Origin: Sphingobium sp. AS12
GTDB lineage: Bacteria; Pseudomonadota; Alphaproteobacteria; Sphingomonadales; Sphingomonadaceae
Assembly: GCF_019097845.1 (NCBI RefSeq)
Contig: NZ_JAHRGM010000076.1
Coordinates: forward strand, 144,209 to 208,208
Reading direction: 5' to 3'
Length of the DNA stretch: 64,000 bases
How positions within the stretch are numbered: position 1 is the first letter of the stretch; the number at the start of each line of letters is the position of its first letter. Both the position numbers and the translations under genes were made by a program. A model generated the notes under the pieces. It was not told the DNA's origin and did not search any database. It saw nothing but the letters and a program-made list of their open reading frames with translations. Below are positions 27,679-36,344 of the stretch, piece by piece.

Positions 27679-28544
27679 GCGGGGTGGACCTCCATCCAGT
27701 GGCGGGCAATGTCGATGCGGCGGGCGACCCAGGCGGCGTCGCTGGCGATGACATGGTCGAGAAAGCGGGCGAGCGCGGCGGCGCGGGCCGGTCGCCCGGC
27801 GATGCGGCCATGCAGGCCGACCGACATCATCCGGCCACCCTCTGCGCGGAGCTGGTCGAACGTGTCGCGCAGATAGCGAAAGAACTGCTCGCCATCGGTG
27901 AAGCCGTTGAGCGCTACGCACTTCATATCGTTGGCGTCGAGTGTATAGGGGACGATCAGCTGCCCTTCTGCATAATAGGGCAGGTCATCCGCATAGCTGT
28001 CGGCATCATAAACGAAGCCGCCTTCCTCCCGCACCAGCCGCGCGGTATTGGGCGACGTGCGGCCCTGATACCAGCCGAGGGGGCGCGCGCCGGTCAGGCG
28101 GGTATGGAGGGCGATGGCCTCCGCGATATGGGCGCGCTCTATTTCCTCGGGCACATATTGATAGTCGATCCATTTGAGACCGTGGCTGGCAATTTCCCAA
28201 TCGGCCGCCAGCATCGCATCGACTGCCGCCCGGTTCATCGCCATGGCATTGGCCACGCCGAATATGGTGACGGGCAGGCCGCGCTCGGTGAACAGGCGAT
28301 GTAGCCGCCAGAAACCGGCGCGACTGCCATATTCGTAGAGGCTTTCCATCGCCATCGCGCGCGCGGGATGGCTGGCGGCACCGACCATTTCGGACAGGAA
28401 CGCTTCGGACCCGGCATCACCGTTCAGAACGCTATTTTCCGCGCCTTCCTCATAATTGACGACGAACTGGACAGCGATGCGCGCACCACCGGGCCAGCGC
28501 GGGTCGGGTGGTGTCTGGCCATAGCCGATAAGGTCGCGGCTCAT
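27675..28544 (-). CDS. puuE: allantoinase, polysaccharide-deacetylase type (PuuE)
   Basis: A 289-residue NodB-fold hydrolase that opens (S)-allantoin to allantoate. This family is unrelated to the metal-dependent AllB amidohydrolases. Diagnostic segments: RDLIGYGQTPPDPRWPGGAR at the N-terminus, FVVNYEEGAENSVLNGD, YGSRAGFWRL, IASHGLKWIDYQ and GWYQGRTSPNTARL. ATG 28544 follows GGAGAGG at ideal spacing. It is the first gene after the palindromic repeat that splits the operon, so its strong ribosome site may matter for expression. Confidence 0.93.
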   Translation of the reverse strand: MSRDLIGYGQTPPDPRWPGGARIAVQFVVNYEEGAENSVLNGDAGSEAFLSEMVGAASHPARAMAMESLYEYGSRAGFWRLHRLFTERGLPVTIFGVANAMAMNRAAVDAMLAADWEIASHGLKWIDYQYVPEEIERAHIAEAIALHTRLTGARPLGWYQGRTSPNTARLVREEGGFVYDADSYADDLPYYAEGQLIVPYTLDANDMKCVALNGFTDGEQFFRYLRDTFDQLRAEGGRMMSVGLHGRIAGRPARAAALARFLDHVIASDAAWVARRIDIARHWMEVHPA

Positions 28545-28563
28545 GAATGCCTCTCCGGGGCAA

Positions 28564-28686
28564 ATCCTCCCCTGCAAGGGGAGGGGGACCGCCAGCGAAG
28601 CTGGTGGTGGAGGGGTGTCACGCTCTCGATAGCTCGACACCCCTCCGTCTGGCCTACGGCCAGCCACCTCCCCTGCGAGGGGAGGA
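28564..28686. repeat. dispersed-type palindromic repeat inside the purine operon
   Basis: A 123 bp element between pucG and puuE. Its ends are inverted copies: ATCCTCCCCTGC near 28564-28575 and the reverse complement of GGGGAGGAT at 28678-28686. Each end is itself a small hairpin (CCTCCCCTGCAAGGGGAGG; CCTCCCCTGCGAGGGGAGG). An inner inverted pair, GGAGGGGTGTC and GACACCCCTCC, lies around an A/T-richer centre. The form resembles dispersed intergenic repeats common in sphingomonad genomes. RNA from it would fold strongly and could stabilise or attenuate the operon message. No second copy was noticed in this window. Confidence 0.8.
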
Positions 28687-28707
28687 TGGTGTGATTGCGC
28701 GCAACGC

Positions 28708-29943
28708 TCATCCCCATGCCTCCAGCGCCGCCGGGACCGCCGCGCCTGCGGGCAGGAGGAAGCCTTCGCGCAACAGGCAGGCCTCCAAGGCTGCCAATGT
28801 CAGCAACACCTTATGCTTCATCGCATTATAGCCCATCGCGCCGATGCGCCAGATGCGGCCTTGCAGGGGACCGAAGGCGGTGCCGATCTCAATCTCGAAA
28901 TGGTCGCGCATGGCGGCACGGACCCGGTCATTATCGACGCCTTGCGGGATGAACACGCCGGTCACATTGGTCATGCGGTGGGCATCATCGCCAAAGAGGG
29001 TGAGGCCCATGGCGCGCAGCCCGGCGCTCATCGCCCGGCCGGCGGCGGCGTGGCGGGCATAGCGCGCCTCCCGCCCCTCCCCCAGCATCACCCGCGCACA
29101 TTCCCGCGCGGCGTAGAGCATGGAGGTCGCTTCGGTGTGGTGGTTCAGGCGCTTGTCCGACCAATAGTCCATGATCATGGCGAGGTCGAAATAGTTGGAA
29201 GCAATGCGCGGCCCCGCGCCGTCGATACTGTCGGCGCTGCGGATGCCTGCTTCGGTATGGCGGCGGGCGAAAATATGGTCGGCGGCGCGATCCGAAATGG
29301 TGATCGGCGCTGAGCCGGACGGACCACCGAGGCATTTTTGCAAGCCGCCAGTGACGACATCGACACCCCAGCGGTCGGCGGCGATTGCCATGCCGCCGAT
29401 GGTCGCGGTCGCATCGACATAGCATAAAGCGCCAGCCGCGCGGCACAGGTCGCCAAGGCCGTCGAGCGGCTGGGCCATGGTGGTGGAGGTATCGCCATGG
29501 ACGCAGGCGACGATTTTGGGACCGGTACGTTCGATGGCGGCCGCGATCGCCTCCATCGGCACTATTTCGCCCCAGGGCGCATCGACGGTTTCGATGACCG
29601 CGCCGATGCGGGTGAGGATTTCGCCGAGCAACAGACCGAAACGCCCGAAATTGATCACCAGCACCGTGTCGCCCGGCGCGACCAGCGAGACCAGGGCCGC
29701 CTCTATCCCCGCGCGCGCGGTCCCGTCGATCAGCATCGTTTGCTGGTTTTGCGTGCCGAAGATCGGGCGATAGAGCGCCATGACTTGGTTCATATAGCCG
29801 GTCATTTCAGGATCGAACTGGCCCAGCAGATCGGCCGACATGGCGCGCAATACGCGGGGATGGGCGTTGACCGGTCCCGGTCCCATCAACAGACGCTGCG
29901 GCGGGTCGATTTCGCCAAAAAGCAGGGGATCAAGCGGGGTCAA
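28708..29943 (-). CDS. pucG: (S)-ureidoglycine-glyoxylate aminotransferase
   Basis: A 411-residue class V PLP aminotransferase. The N-terminal LLMGPGPVNAHPRVL block, the PLP Lys at about 203 in TGGLQKCLGGPSG and the Asp of CYVDATATIGG are present. By family and context it transfers the amino group of ureidoglycine to glyoxylate, giving oxalurate and glycine, directly after AllC. The best start is TTG 29943, preceded by GGGAG and overlapping the allC end by 14 bp; upstream in-frame sequence is not conserved-looking. An alanine- or serine-glyoxylate aminotransferase would be the alternative without the context. Confidence 0.87.
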   Translation of the reverse strand: MTPLDPLLFGEIDPPQRLLMGPGPVNAHPRVLRAMSADLLGQFDPEMTGYMNQVMALYRPIFGTQNQQTMLIDGTARAGIEAALVSLVAPGDTVLVINFGRFGLLLGEILTRIGAVIETVDAPWGEIVPMEAIAAAIERTGPKIVACVHGDTSTTMAQPLDGLGDLCRAAGALCYVDATATIGGMAIAADRWGVDVVTGGLQKCLGGPSGSAPITISDRAADHIFARRHTEAGIRSADSIDGAGPRIASNYFDLAMIMDYWSDKRLNHHTEATSMLYAARECARVMLGEGREARYARHAAAGRAMSAGLRAMGLTLFGDDAHRMTNVTGVFIPQGVDNDRVRAAMRDHFEIEIGTAFGPLQGRIWRIGAMGYNAMKHKVLLTLAALEACLLREGFLLPAGAAVPAALEAWG

Positions 29944-31165
29944 AGGTCGCTCCCAATCGGTCGATAAAGCCAAGCATGACCTGTAATGCCACATCGGCAT
30001 CGCCAGGGTCGACATGTTCGGCGGGATTATGGCTGATGCCTTGTCGGCAGCGGATGAAGAGCATGGCGGTAGGGCAGAGCGCGGCCATCACCATGGCGTC
30101 ATGCCCGGCGCCCGACACGAGGCGGCGGACGGGATGACCCGCATCGGCGGCGGCGGCGTCCATCAGGTCCATCAGCGCTGGGTCGCACGGGCTGGCGGGA
30201 AGATCGTGGACGCGCTGGATCGCGTAATTCAGATCGCGGTGATTGGCGATTGAGGCCAGCGCATCGAGGATCGCCTCCGCCGCTCGGTCGCGGCGCGCTT
30301 CTTCGCCGGATCGTATGTCGATGGTGAAGCGGACTTCGCCTGCGATAACATTGGGCGCGCCGGGCAGCGCCTCGATCCGTCCCACGGTGGCGACCAGATC
30401 GGAGGCGTCGGCGCGGGCGATCGTTTCGATTGCGAGGATCATCTCGGCCGCGCCCGCCACAGCGTCGCGGCGCAGCGGCATGGAACTCGTGCCAGCATGA
30501 CCGGCCATGCCCTTGATGACGGCCTGATAGCGCAATTGGGCGGCGATGCCGGTGACGGTGCCGACGGCCAGCCCCTCTGCCTCCAGCACCGGTCCCTGTT
30601 CGATATGGGCTTCGAGATAGGCAAGGGTCGTGCCGGGCCCGCGGGCGGCGGAGAGATAGTCGGACAGGCTGACACCGGCCTGCGAGAGCGACACGCCGTC
30701 AGCGTCGGCAATGTCGAGCGCCTCGGGGGCCAGCGTCCCCGCGACCGCGCGGCTGGTGAGCATGGCGGCGGGGAAGCGCGATCCTTCCTCGTCCCCGAAG
30801 GCGATGACTTCGATCGGGAATGGCAGGCGCTTGCCGCTCTGGTGCAGCGCCGCCACGGCCTCCAAGCCCAGCATGATGCCGAGCGGCCCGTCATAGCGCC
30901 CGCCGTCGCGCACGCTGTCGAGATGGCTGCCGATCAACAGGGCCGGTGCGCCGGGTTGGGTGCCGTCATAGCGGCCGATCAGGTTGGCGGCGGCATCGCG
31001 GTACACGGCCATGCCCGCCTCCCCCATCCATCCAGCCAGTGCGTCCTGCGCGGCGGTATAAGACGGGTTCAGATAGCCGCGATAAAGGCCGCCTTCCATG
31101 TCGCTATAGGGCGCGACGCCCAGTGCGTCGCAGCGCGCGACCGCTCTTGCGCCGCCACTCACCAT
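29930..31165 (-). CDS. allC: allantoate amidohydrolase
   Basis: A 411-residue M20-family metallo-amidohydrolase. Metal ligands are visible in IGSHLDSVRDGGRYDGPLG (His, Asp), IAFGDEEGSRF (Glu), EAHIEQGPVLE (His) and the late ISHNPAEHV (His). It has the dimerisation segment GMAGHAGTSSMPLRRDA. It converts allantoate to ureidoglycine, CO2 and ammonia. N-carbamoyl-beta-alanine and N-carbamoyl-L-amino-acid amidohydrolases share the fold, but the position between hpxW and pucG favours AllC. ATG 31165 overlaps the hpxW end by 7 bp. Confidence 0.9.
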   Translation of the reverse strand: MVSGGARAVARCDALGVAPYSDMEGGLYRGYLNPSYTAAQDALAGWMGEAGMAVYRDAAANLIGRYDGTQPGAPALLIGSHLDSVRDGGRYDGPLGIMLGLEAVAALHQSGKRLPFPIEVIAFGDEEGSRFPAAMLTSRAVAGTLAPEALDIADADGVSLSQAGVSLSDYLSAARGPGTTLAYLEAHIEQGPVLEAEGLAVGTVTGIAAQLRYQAVIKGMAGHAGTSSMPLRRDAVAGAAEMILAIETIARADASDLVATVGRIEALPGAPNVIAGEVRFTIDIRSGEEARRDRAAEAILDALASIANHRDLNYAIQRVHDLPASPCDPALMDLMDAAAADAGHPVRRLVSGAGHDAMVMAALCPTAMLFIRCRQGISHNPAEHVDPGDADVALQVMLGFIDRLGATFDPA

Positions 31166-32745
31166 GTTGCCACCTGCCCGTCGCTGCGCGGATCGGTCGC
31201 GCCGTCGAGGCGGCTATCGGCGTGGCGAACGATCGCGCCGGCATGGCCCATCATCGCCGTCAGCGGTCCGACCCGCTCGACATCATGGCCTGCCGCTGCA
31301 AGGTCGGCGTAGAGCGCATCGTCGAAGCCGTCCTCCAGCTTCAATGTCGTGCTGTCCTCCCCCCATGTCCGCCCCAGCAGCCAGCGCGGGGCGCTGATCG
31401 CCTGCTGGAGATCGACACCGAAACGGACATAGCGGGTGAAGAGCGCGGCCTGGGTCTGCGGCTGGCCCTCCCCGCCCATCGTGCCATAGGCCATGAGCCG
31501 CCCGTCATCGAAGCGGGCGAGCGCGGGATTGAGCGTGTGGAAGGGCTTGCGGCCCGGTGCCAGCGCGTTCCAGCCGTCCGCCGCCAGCCTGAAGCTGCTG
31601 CCCCGGTTTTGCCAGGTGATGCCGGTCTGCGGCAGCACCAGCCCCGATCCGAACTCGAAATAGGTGGACTGGATCGCGCTGACCACCCGCCCCTCCCGGT
31701 CGGCGGCGGCGAACCAGCAAGTGTCGCCCTGCGCCGACGGGCGGGGCCAGGGCAAGGCGCGGGCCGGGTCGATTGAGGCGGCGATGGCGTCCAGCGCCGC
31801 CGGATCATCGAGCAGCCCCTGATAGTCGAAATCGTGAAAGGCGGGGTCGCCAACATGGGTGTCGCGCAGCAGGAAGGCCTGCTTGGTGGCTTCGACAAGA
31901 CCATGGATATGGTCGAAGCCGTCTGCCCGATCAGCGCGCAGCCGATCGAACAGGGCGAGGATCATCAGCGAGGCGAAGCCCTGCGTCGGTGGGGCGCTGT
32001 TATACAGGTCGATGCCGGTGATGCGGGTCGTCAGCGGCTTGGGCCGGGTGGCCTGATGCGCGGCGAGATCGTCGCGGCTGACCGGGCTGCCCAGCGCGGC
32101 AAGGTCCGCCGCCACCAGATCAGCCAGCGCGCCGGTGTAGAAATCGGCGGGGCCATGGGTGGCGATCGTCCGCAGCGTCGCGGCAAGCGCGGGCTGGCGC
32201 AGCAGATCGCCTTCGCGTAGCGGGCGGCCCTCCGGCTCGAAGATGGCGGCATAGGCGCCGGGCTGGACGCGCAACTCGCCGCCCTTGGCGGCCGCGATGG
32301 CCGCGCCGCCGCTGGTGACGGCCACGCCGTTTTCGGCATGGTGGATAGCGTCGCGCAGCAGCCGGGACAAAGGCAGATTGCCCCCGCCGCTTTCGAGCAT
32401 CGCCGCCCAGCCCGACACTGTGCCTGCCACCGTATTGGCCGCCAACGGTCCCCGTGTCGGCACAGCGCCCAGCCCAGCATAGAGTGCAAGATCGGCTTTA
32501 GCCGCCGCGCCGCCGCAGCCATGGATGCTATGGATCGCACCATCCGGCTGCGCGACCAGCCAGAAACTGTCACCGCCGATCCCGGTCATATGGGGATAGA
32601 CGACGGCCAGCGTAGCCGCGACCGCGACGGCGGCTTCGACCGCATTGCCGCCGTCCTTCAGCACGTCGCAACCCGCCTGCGCCGCCAGCCAATGGGGCGC
32701 GGTCACCATGCCGTTCGTGCCGCTGATGGTGGAAAGCGCCATCAT
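31159..32745 (-). CDS. hpxW: oxamate amidohydrolase, gamma-glutamyltransferase family (HpxW)
   Basis: A 528-residue Ntn-hydrolase of the gamma-glutamyltransferase family, without a signal peptide. The self-cleavage and nucleophile Thr is at about 342 in QGDTCWFAAAD, and GTMGGEGQPQTQ near the C-terminus forms the oxyanion loop. Family members in purine operons (Klebsiella HpxW) hydrolyse oxamate to oxalate and ammonia, the last step of the oxalurate branch. Cytosolic location, the absence of glutathione-type context and the hpx/all neighbours make a true glutathione hydrolase unlikely. ATG 32745 or 32742 follows TTAGG. Confidence 0.82.
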   Translation of the reverse strand: MMALSTISGTNGMVTAPHWLAAQAGCDVLKDGGNAVEAAVAVAATLAVVYPHMTGIGGDSFWLVAQPDGAIHSIHGCGGAAAKADLALYAGLGAVPTRGPLAANTVAGTVSGWAAMLESGGGNLPLSRLLRDAIHHAENGVAVTSGGAAIAAAKGGELRVQPGAYAAIFEPEGRPLREGDLLRQPALAATLRTIATHGPADFYTGALADLVAADLAALGSPVSRDDLAAHQATRPKPLTTRITGIDLYNSAPPTQGFASLMILALFDRLRADRADGFDHIHGLVEATKQAFLLRDTHVGDPAFHDFDYQGLLDDPAALDAIAASIDPARALPWPRPSAQGDTCWFAAADREGRVVSAIQSTYFEFGSGLVLPQTGITWQNRGSSFRLAADGWNALAPGRKPFHTLNPALARFDDGRLMAYGTMGGEGQPQTQAALFTRYVRFGVDLQQAISAPRWLLGRTWGEDSTTLKLEDGFDDALYADLAAAGHDVERVGPLTAMMGHAGAIVRHADSRLDGATDPRSDGQVATW

Positions 32746-32746
32746 C

Positions 32747-33664
32747 CTAATCCGGCAGCGCCGCGACGAAGGCGCGGACGACGTCGGCACTGTTGACCGA
32801 GGCCAGCGCCATGAAGGTGTTCATCTGGTTCGCACCCGCGTCACCCCCGGCCAGGTCGGACAGGCTGCGGAATACGATGGCCGGGACTTGATTGGCATAG
32901 GCAACCTGCACCACCGCCGCGCTTTCCATGTCCAGCACGCGCGCTTTCCATGCCTTGGCCAGATAATCGCGAAATTCCGCATTGTCGGCATAGACCCCGG
33001 CGCTGACGCCGGTGCCGCCGACGACGAATTTGGGGTCATGGGCGAGGCAGTTGGCGGCGGTCGCCTGTCCATCGACGCAGCGGCGCAGCATCACGCCGAC
33101 GGCAACCTTGCGCGCGAGCGCCAGCAGCGCGGGATCGACTGCCTGCCGGTAATGACGGCGGGGCGTTTCCGTGGCGTTGCCAAGCCGCACCCCGCGCGGG
33201 AACATCATGCCGAACGGCGATGGCGCTTCGGCATCGACGGGTTCGGGGACGACCCAGCCCTGCGGCGTCTGGCGCGCGAACGACACTTCCAGATATTGCG
33301 CCCAATCCTCCGGCACGACAACGTCGCCGATCGACAAAGCGGGATCGACGCCGCCCGCAATGCCGGAAAAGACGATTCGCTTCACGATGAAGCGATCCAG
33401 AACCAATTGGGTATTCATCGCGGCGTTGACCATGCTGACGCCGCTCTGCATCAACAGCACGGGCTTGCCCGCCATCGTGCCGGTCAGCATCGTCAGGCCG
33501 TTGACCTGATGCGTCCTGGGCCGGGCGATGGAATCGGCGAGCGCATCCCATTCGGGTGCGAAGGCGGTCATGACCACGGTGCGCGGGGTGCGGTCGAGCG
33601 GCTTCGCCTGCGCCGAAACGGGCAGCAGCAAGGCGCACAGGGCAAGGCAGAGGGACCGGATCAT
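32747..33664 (-). CDS. exported nucleoside phosphorylase / nucleosidase
   Basis: A 305-residue protein of the PNP/UDP phosphorylase superfamily with a signal peptide (SLCLALCALLLPVSAQA), so predicted periplasmic. Nucleosidase-like motifs: IVFSGIAGGVDPALSIGDVV (glycine-rich phosphate/ribose loop), VLDMESAAVVQVA (purine and ribose-binding Glu) and FRSLSDLAGGDAG (catalytic Asp). The body resembles 5'-methylthioadenosine/SAH nucleosidases more than phosphorylases. In the periplasm it would release free bases from nucleosides, next to an AzgA-type base permease with which it overlaps by ATGA. Confidence 0.82.
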   Translation of the reverse strand: MIRSLCLALCALLLPVSAQAKPLDRTPRTVVMTAFAPEWDALADSIARPRTHQVNGLTMLTGTMAGKPVLLMQSGVSMVNAAMNTQLVLDRFIVKRIVFSGIAGGVDPALSIGDVVVPEDWAQYLEVSFARQTPQGWVVPEPVDAEAPSPFGMMFPRGVRLGNATETPRRHYRQAVDPALLALARKVAVGVMLRRCVDGQATAANCLAHDPKFVVGGTGVSAGVYADNAEFRDYLAKAWKARVLDMESAAVVQVAYANQVPAIVFRSLSDLAGGDAGANQMNTFMALASVNSADVVRAFVAALPD

Positions 33665-35010
33665 GCCGCGCTCATCCAGACGAAGCGAACAACGAACAAA
33701 GCGGCAAGCAGGAAGAGGAACCAGTCGGCCCTGGTCGCGGTGCCACGCAGCAGCTTCAATATGGCGTGCGCCGTGATGCCGAAGGCCAGGCCATTGGCGA
33801 TCGAGAAGGTCAGCGGGATCATCGCCACGGTCAGGAAGGCGGGGATCGCCGAGAGCGGGTCTTCCCACTCTATTTCCGTGAGCGGCAACAGCATCAGCCC
33901 GCCCACGATGATGAGCGCGGGCGCGGTCGCGGCCAGCGGGACGATCTGCGCATAGGGGGCGACGAACATGGTGGCGAGGAACAGGATGCCCGTAACAACC
34001 GCCGTCAGCCCGGTGCGCCCGCCTGCCTGCACGCCTGCTGCGCTTTCGACATAGGAGGTGACCGTGCTGGTGCCCGCGACCGATCCGACGATGGTGGCAG
34101 CGGCGTCGGTGATGAGGATGCGGTTGAGACCGGGGATGCGCCCCGCCTTGTCCATCAGCCCCGCCCGCTTGGTGACGGCAACCAGCGTGCCGATATTGTC
34201 GAACAGGTCGACGAACAGAAAGACGAAGAGAATTTCGAGCAAGCCGAGGCCATGGCTGCCGGTCAGGCCGAATACGCCCGACAGGTCCAGTTTGAAGGCG
34301 GTGCCGGTCAAGGCGTCGAGGCTGTAGGGTTCGGGGCTGATGACGACCTGGCCGAACAGCCAGCCGACCAAAGTCGTCGCGACGATGCCGATCAGCATCG
34401 CGCCGCGTATGTTCCAGACGCTCAGCACGCCGATGACGAGCATTCCAAACAGGGCGAGCGCTGCGCCGGGTGCCTTCAAATCGCCCAGCCCCACGAAGGT
34501 GGCGGGGTTGGCGACGACGATGCCTGCATTTTTGAGGCCGATGAAGCCGATGAACAGGCCGATCCCGCCCGCTACCGCGGCGAACAGATGCATCGGGATG
34601 GCCGCGACGATCATCTGGCGCACGCCGGTCAGCGTCAGGATCAGGAAGGCTATGCCGGAGATGAACACGCATCCCAGCGCGATCGGCCAGGGAATGCCCA
34701 TTTGCTGGACGACGGTGAAGCTGAAATAGGCGTTCAGCCCCATGCCCGGCGCCAGCGCGAGCGGCGTGTTGGCGACCAGCCCCATCATGATCGACCCAAA
34801 GGCAGCGGCAAAACAGGTCGCTGCTGCCACCGCCGCGATCGGCATCCCCGCCTGCCCCAGGATCGCGGGATTGACCAACACGATATAGGCCATGGTCAGG
34901 AAGGTGGTGAAGCCCGCCAATATCTCGGTCCGCGCTGTCGTGCCCCGTGCCGACAGGCTGAAATAGCGTTCGAGCCACCCCGCTCCCGGCTGTATCGCCA
35001 CGTCCGTCAT
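33661..35010 (-). CDS. AzgA-type hypoxanthine/guanine/adenine permease
   Basis: A 449-residue polytopic protein of the AzgA branch of nucleobase permeases (GhxP, PurP relatives). Typical segments: RTEILAGFTTFLTMAYIVLV at the N-terminus, LALAPGMGLNAYFSFTVV, FVFLFVDLFDNIGTLV and GTSTVTSYVESAAGVQAGGR. These match proton-coupled importers of adenine, guanine and hypoxanthine. It shares one base with the amidase stop and overlaps the periplasmic nucleosidase gene, which would supply its substrates. Confidence 0.9.
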   Translation of the reverse strand: MTDVAIQPGAGWLERYFSLSARGTTARTEILAGFTTFLTMAYIVLVNPAILGQAGMPIAAVAAATCFAAAFGSIMMGLVANTPLALAPGMGLNAYFSFTVVQQMGIPWPIALGCVFISGIAFLILTLTGVRQMIVAAIPMHLFAAVAGGIGLFIGFIGLKNAGIVVANPATFVGLGDLKAPGAALALFGMLVIGVLSVWNIRGAMLIGIVATTLVGWLFGQVVISPEPYSLDALTGTAFKLDLSGVFGLTGSHGLGLLEILFVFLFVDLFDNIGTLVAVTKRAGLMDKAGRIPGLNRILITDAAATIVGSVAGTSTVTSYVESAAGVQAGGRTGLTAVVTGILFLATMFVAPYAQIVPLAATAPALIIVGGLMLLPLTEIEWEDPLSAIPAFLTVAMIPLTFSIANGLAFGITAHAILKLLRGTATRADWFLFLLAALFVVRFVWMSAA

Positions 35011-36344
35011 TATGCGTCCCCCCGATAGTCTGCGTGCGGCAAAGTTACGCCGGTCATCCCCGTCTTTTCCAGTATCGCGGCAAAGCGGAACAAGGTCGCT
35101 TCGCCGCCCGGCCTGCCTATCAGTTGCAGCCCCAGCGGCAAGCGGCCCGGACGGTGCAAAGGCACGGACAGGGACGGCAGGCCGGTAAAGCTGATCGGCT
35201 GGCTGTGGATGCCCAGGTCCGCGCGTGCGGGCGACAGCGCGCCGTCGATCAGGATGCGCGGGTCCGCGATCAGCGGCGCGACGCAGGGCGTTGCGGGCGC
35301 GAGCAGCACATCTTGGGTTTCCATGATGGCGAGGATGCGTTGCCTATATTCGGCACGGAATGTCTGCGCCGCTTCGTAGAGCGCGTCGGGCAACAATGCG
35401 CCTGCGATCAGACGGTCGCGCGTGGCGGGATCAAATGTCATAGCATCGCGACCGAGCGCCTCACGATGCAGGCTACCCCCTTCCGCTGCGGTAATCAGGA
35501 AAGCGGCGGAACGCGCGCGGGCGATGTCGGGCAGCTCGATCAGTGGTGCGTCAGGCGCGATGGCATCCATCGCTGCGATCTGGTCGAGATCGACATTGTC
35601 GCGAAAACGCCCGCCGAGCCGCGCGACGCGGATCGGATCGCTAGCCGCGGCGTCGGCTCCACCCAATATCTGCCAGAGACACTGCATGTCCGCGACTGAC
35701 AGGGTGAAAGGACCAATATCGTCGAAGCTGTCGGCAAAGGGGAAAACCCCGCCCATCGGCAGCGCGCCATGGGTGGGTTTCAGCCCGTAAATCCCGGTCA
35801 GGCTGGCAGGGACGCGGATCGATCCGTTAGTGTCCGATCCAAGCGAGAAGGGCAGAAGGCCCGCCGCGACCACCGCCGCCGATCCGCCCGATGAGCCACC
35901 GGCCAGCCGGTCAAGGTCATGGGGATTGCGCGTCGTGCCGTGCCGGGCGTTGATGGTGGCGAAGCCATAGGCGAATTCGTCCATGTTGAGCGTCGCGACC
36001 AGCACCGCGCCCGCGGCGTGCAGGCGGCTGATGGCGTCCGCGTCGGCTTGGGCGGGTGGTGCATCGGCATAGAGGCTCGACCCAGCGGTCGTCGGCAGGC
36101 CGCATATGTCGAACAGATCCTTGACGCCATAGGGAACGCCCGCCAGCGGTCCGGGGTCCTTGCCCGCAGCGATGGCGGCATCGACTGCGGCGGCCTCTGT
36201 CCGGGCGCGGTCGGCCAGGATGTGCGTCACGGCGACCAGTCGCTTGCCTTCGGCCGCCAGTCCGGCAAGGCAATCCTCCAGCACGGCCATGGCGCTGGTC
36301 TGCCCCGACCGGACAGCGGCGGCGATATCTACGGCCTGCTTCAT
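35010..36344 (-). CDS. hpxY: AtzE/HpxY family amidase
   Basis: A 444-residue amidase-signature enzyme with the Ser-Ser-Lys triad: K75 in GVPYGVKDLFDI, S152 in LAGGSSGGSAAV and S175 in SDTNGSIRVPASL. It matches AtzE-like hydrolases, which work as complexes with a small GatC-like partner (AtzG, or HpxX in purine operons). Here the partner-like domain is the C-terminus of the upstream transporter, joined by an ATGA overlap. In Klebsiella hpxXY takes part in oxalurate use, so oxalurate (or a carbamoylated derivative) is the likely substrate. Confidence 0.8.
   Translation of the reverse strand: MKQAVDIAAAVRSGQTSAMAVLEDCLAGLAAEGKRLVAVTHILADRARTEAAAVDAAIAAGKDPGPLAGVPYGVKDLFDICGLPTTAGSSLYADAPPAQADADAISRLHAAGAVLVATLNMDEFAYGFATINARHGTTRNPHDLDRLAGGSSGGSAAVVAAGLLPFSLGSDTNGSIRVPASLTGIYGLKPTHGALPMGGVFPFADSFDDIGPFTLSVADMQCLWQILGGADAAASDPIRVARLGGRFRDNVDLDQIAAMDAIAPDAPLIELPDIARARSAAFLITAAEGGSLHREALGRDAMTFDPATRDRLIAGALLPDALYEAAQTFRAEYRQRILAIMETQDVLLAPATPCVAPLIADPRILIDGALSPARADLGIHSQPISFTGLPSLSVPLHRPGRLPLGLQLIGRPGGEATLFRFAAILEKTGMTGVTLPHADYRGDA

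Noticed and set aside
28564..28686. CRISPR repeat or intrinsic terminator
   Set aside because: Only one nested inverted repeat with no spacer series, and no T-tract after the stems; better described as a dispersed palindromic element.
31159..32745. Glutathione gamma-glutamyltransferase
   Set aside because: No signal peptide and a position among hpx/all genes; the oxamate amidohydrolase (HpxW) branch fits better.
32747..34978. 743-codon minus-strand frame suggesting a transporter-phosphorylase fusion
   Set aside because: The N-terminal part is an out-of-frame translation of the AzgA permease; the real phosphorylase begins at ATG 33664 with its own signal peptide.
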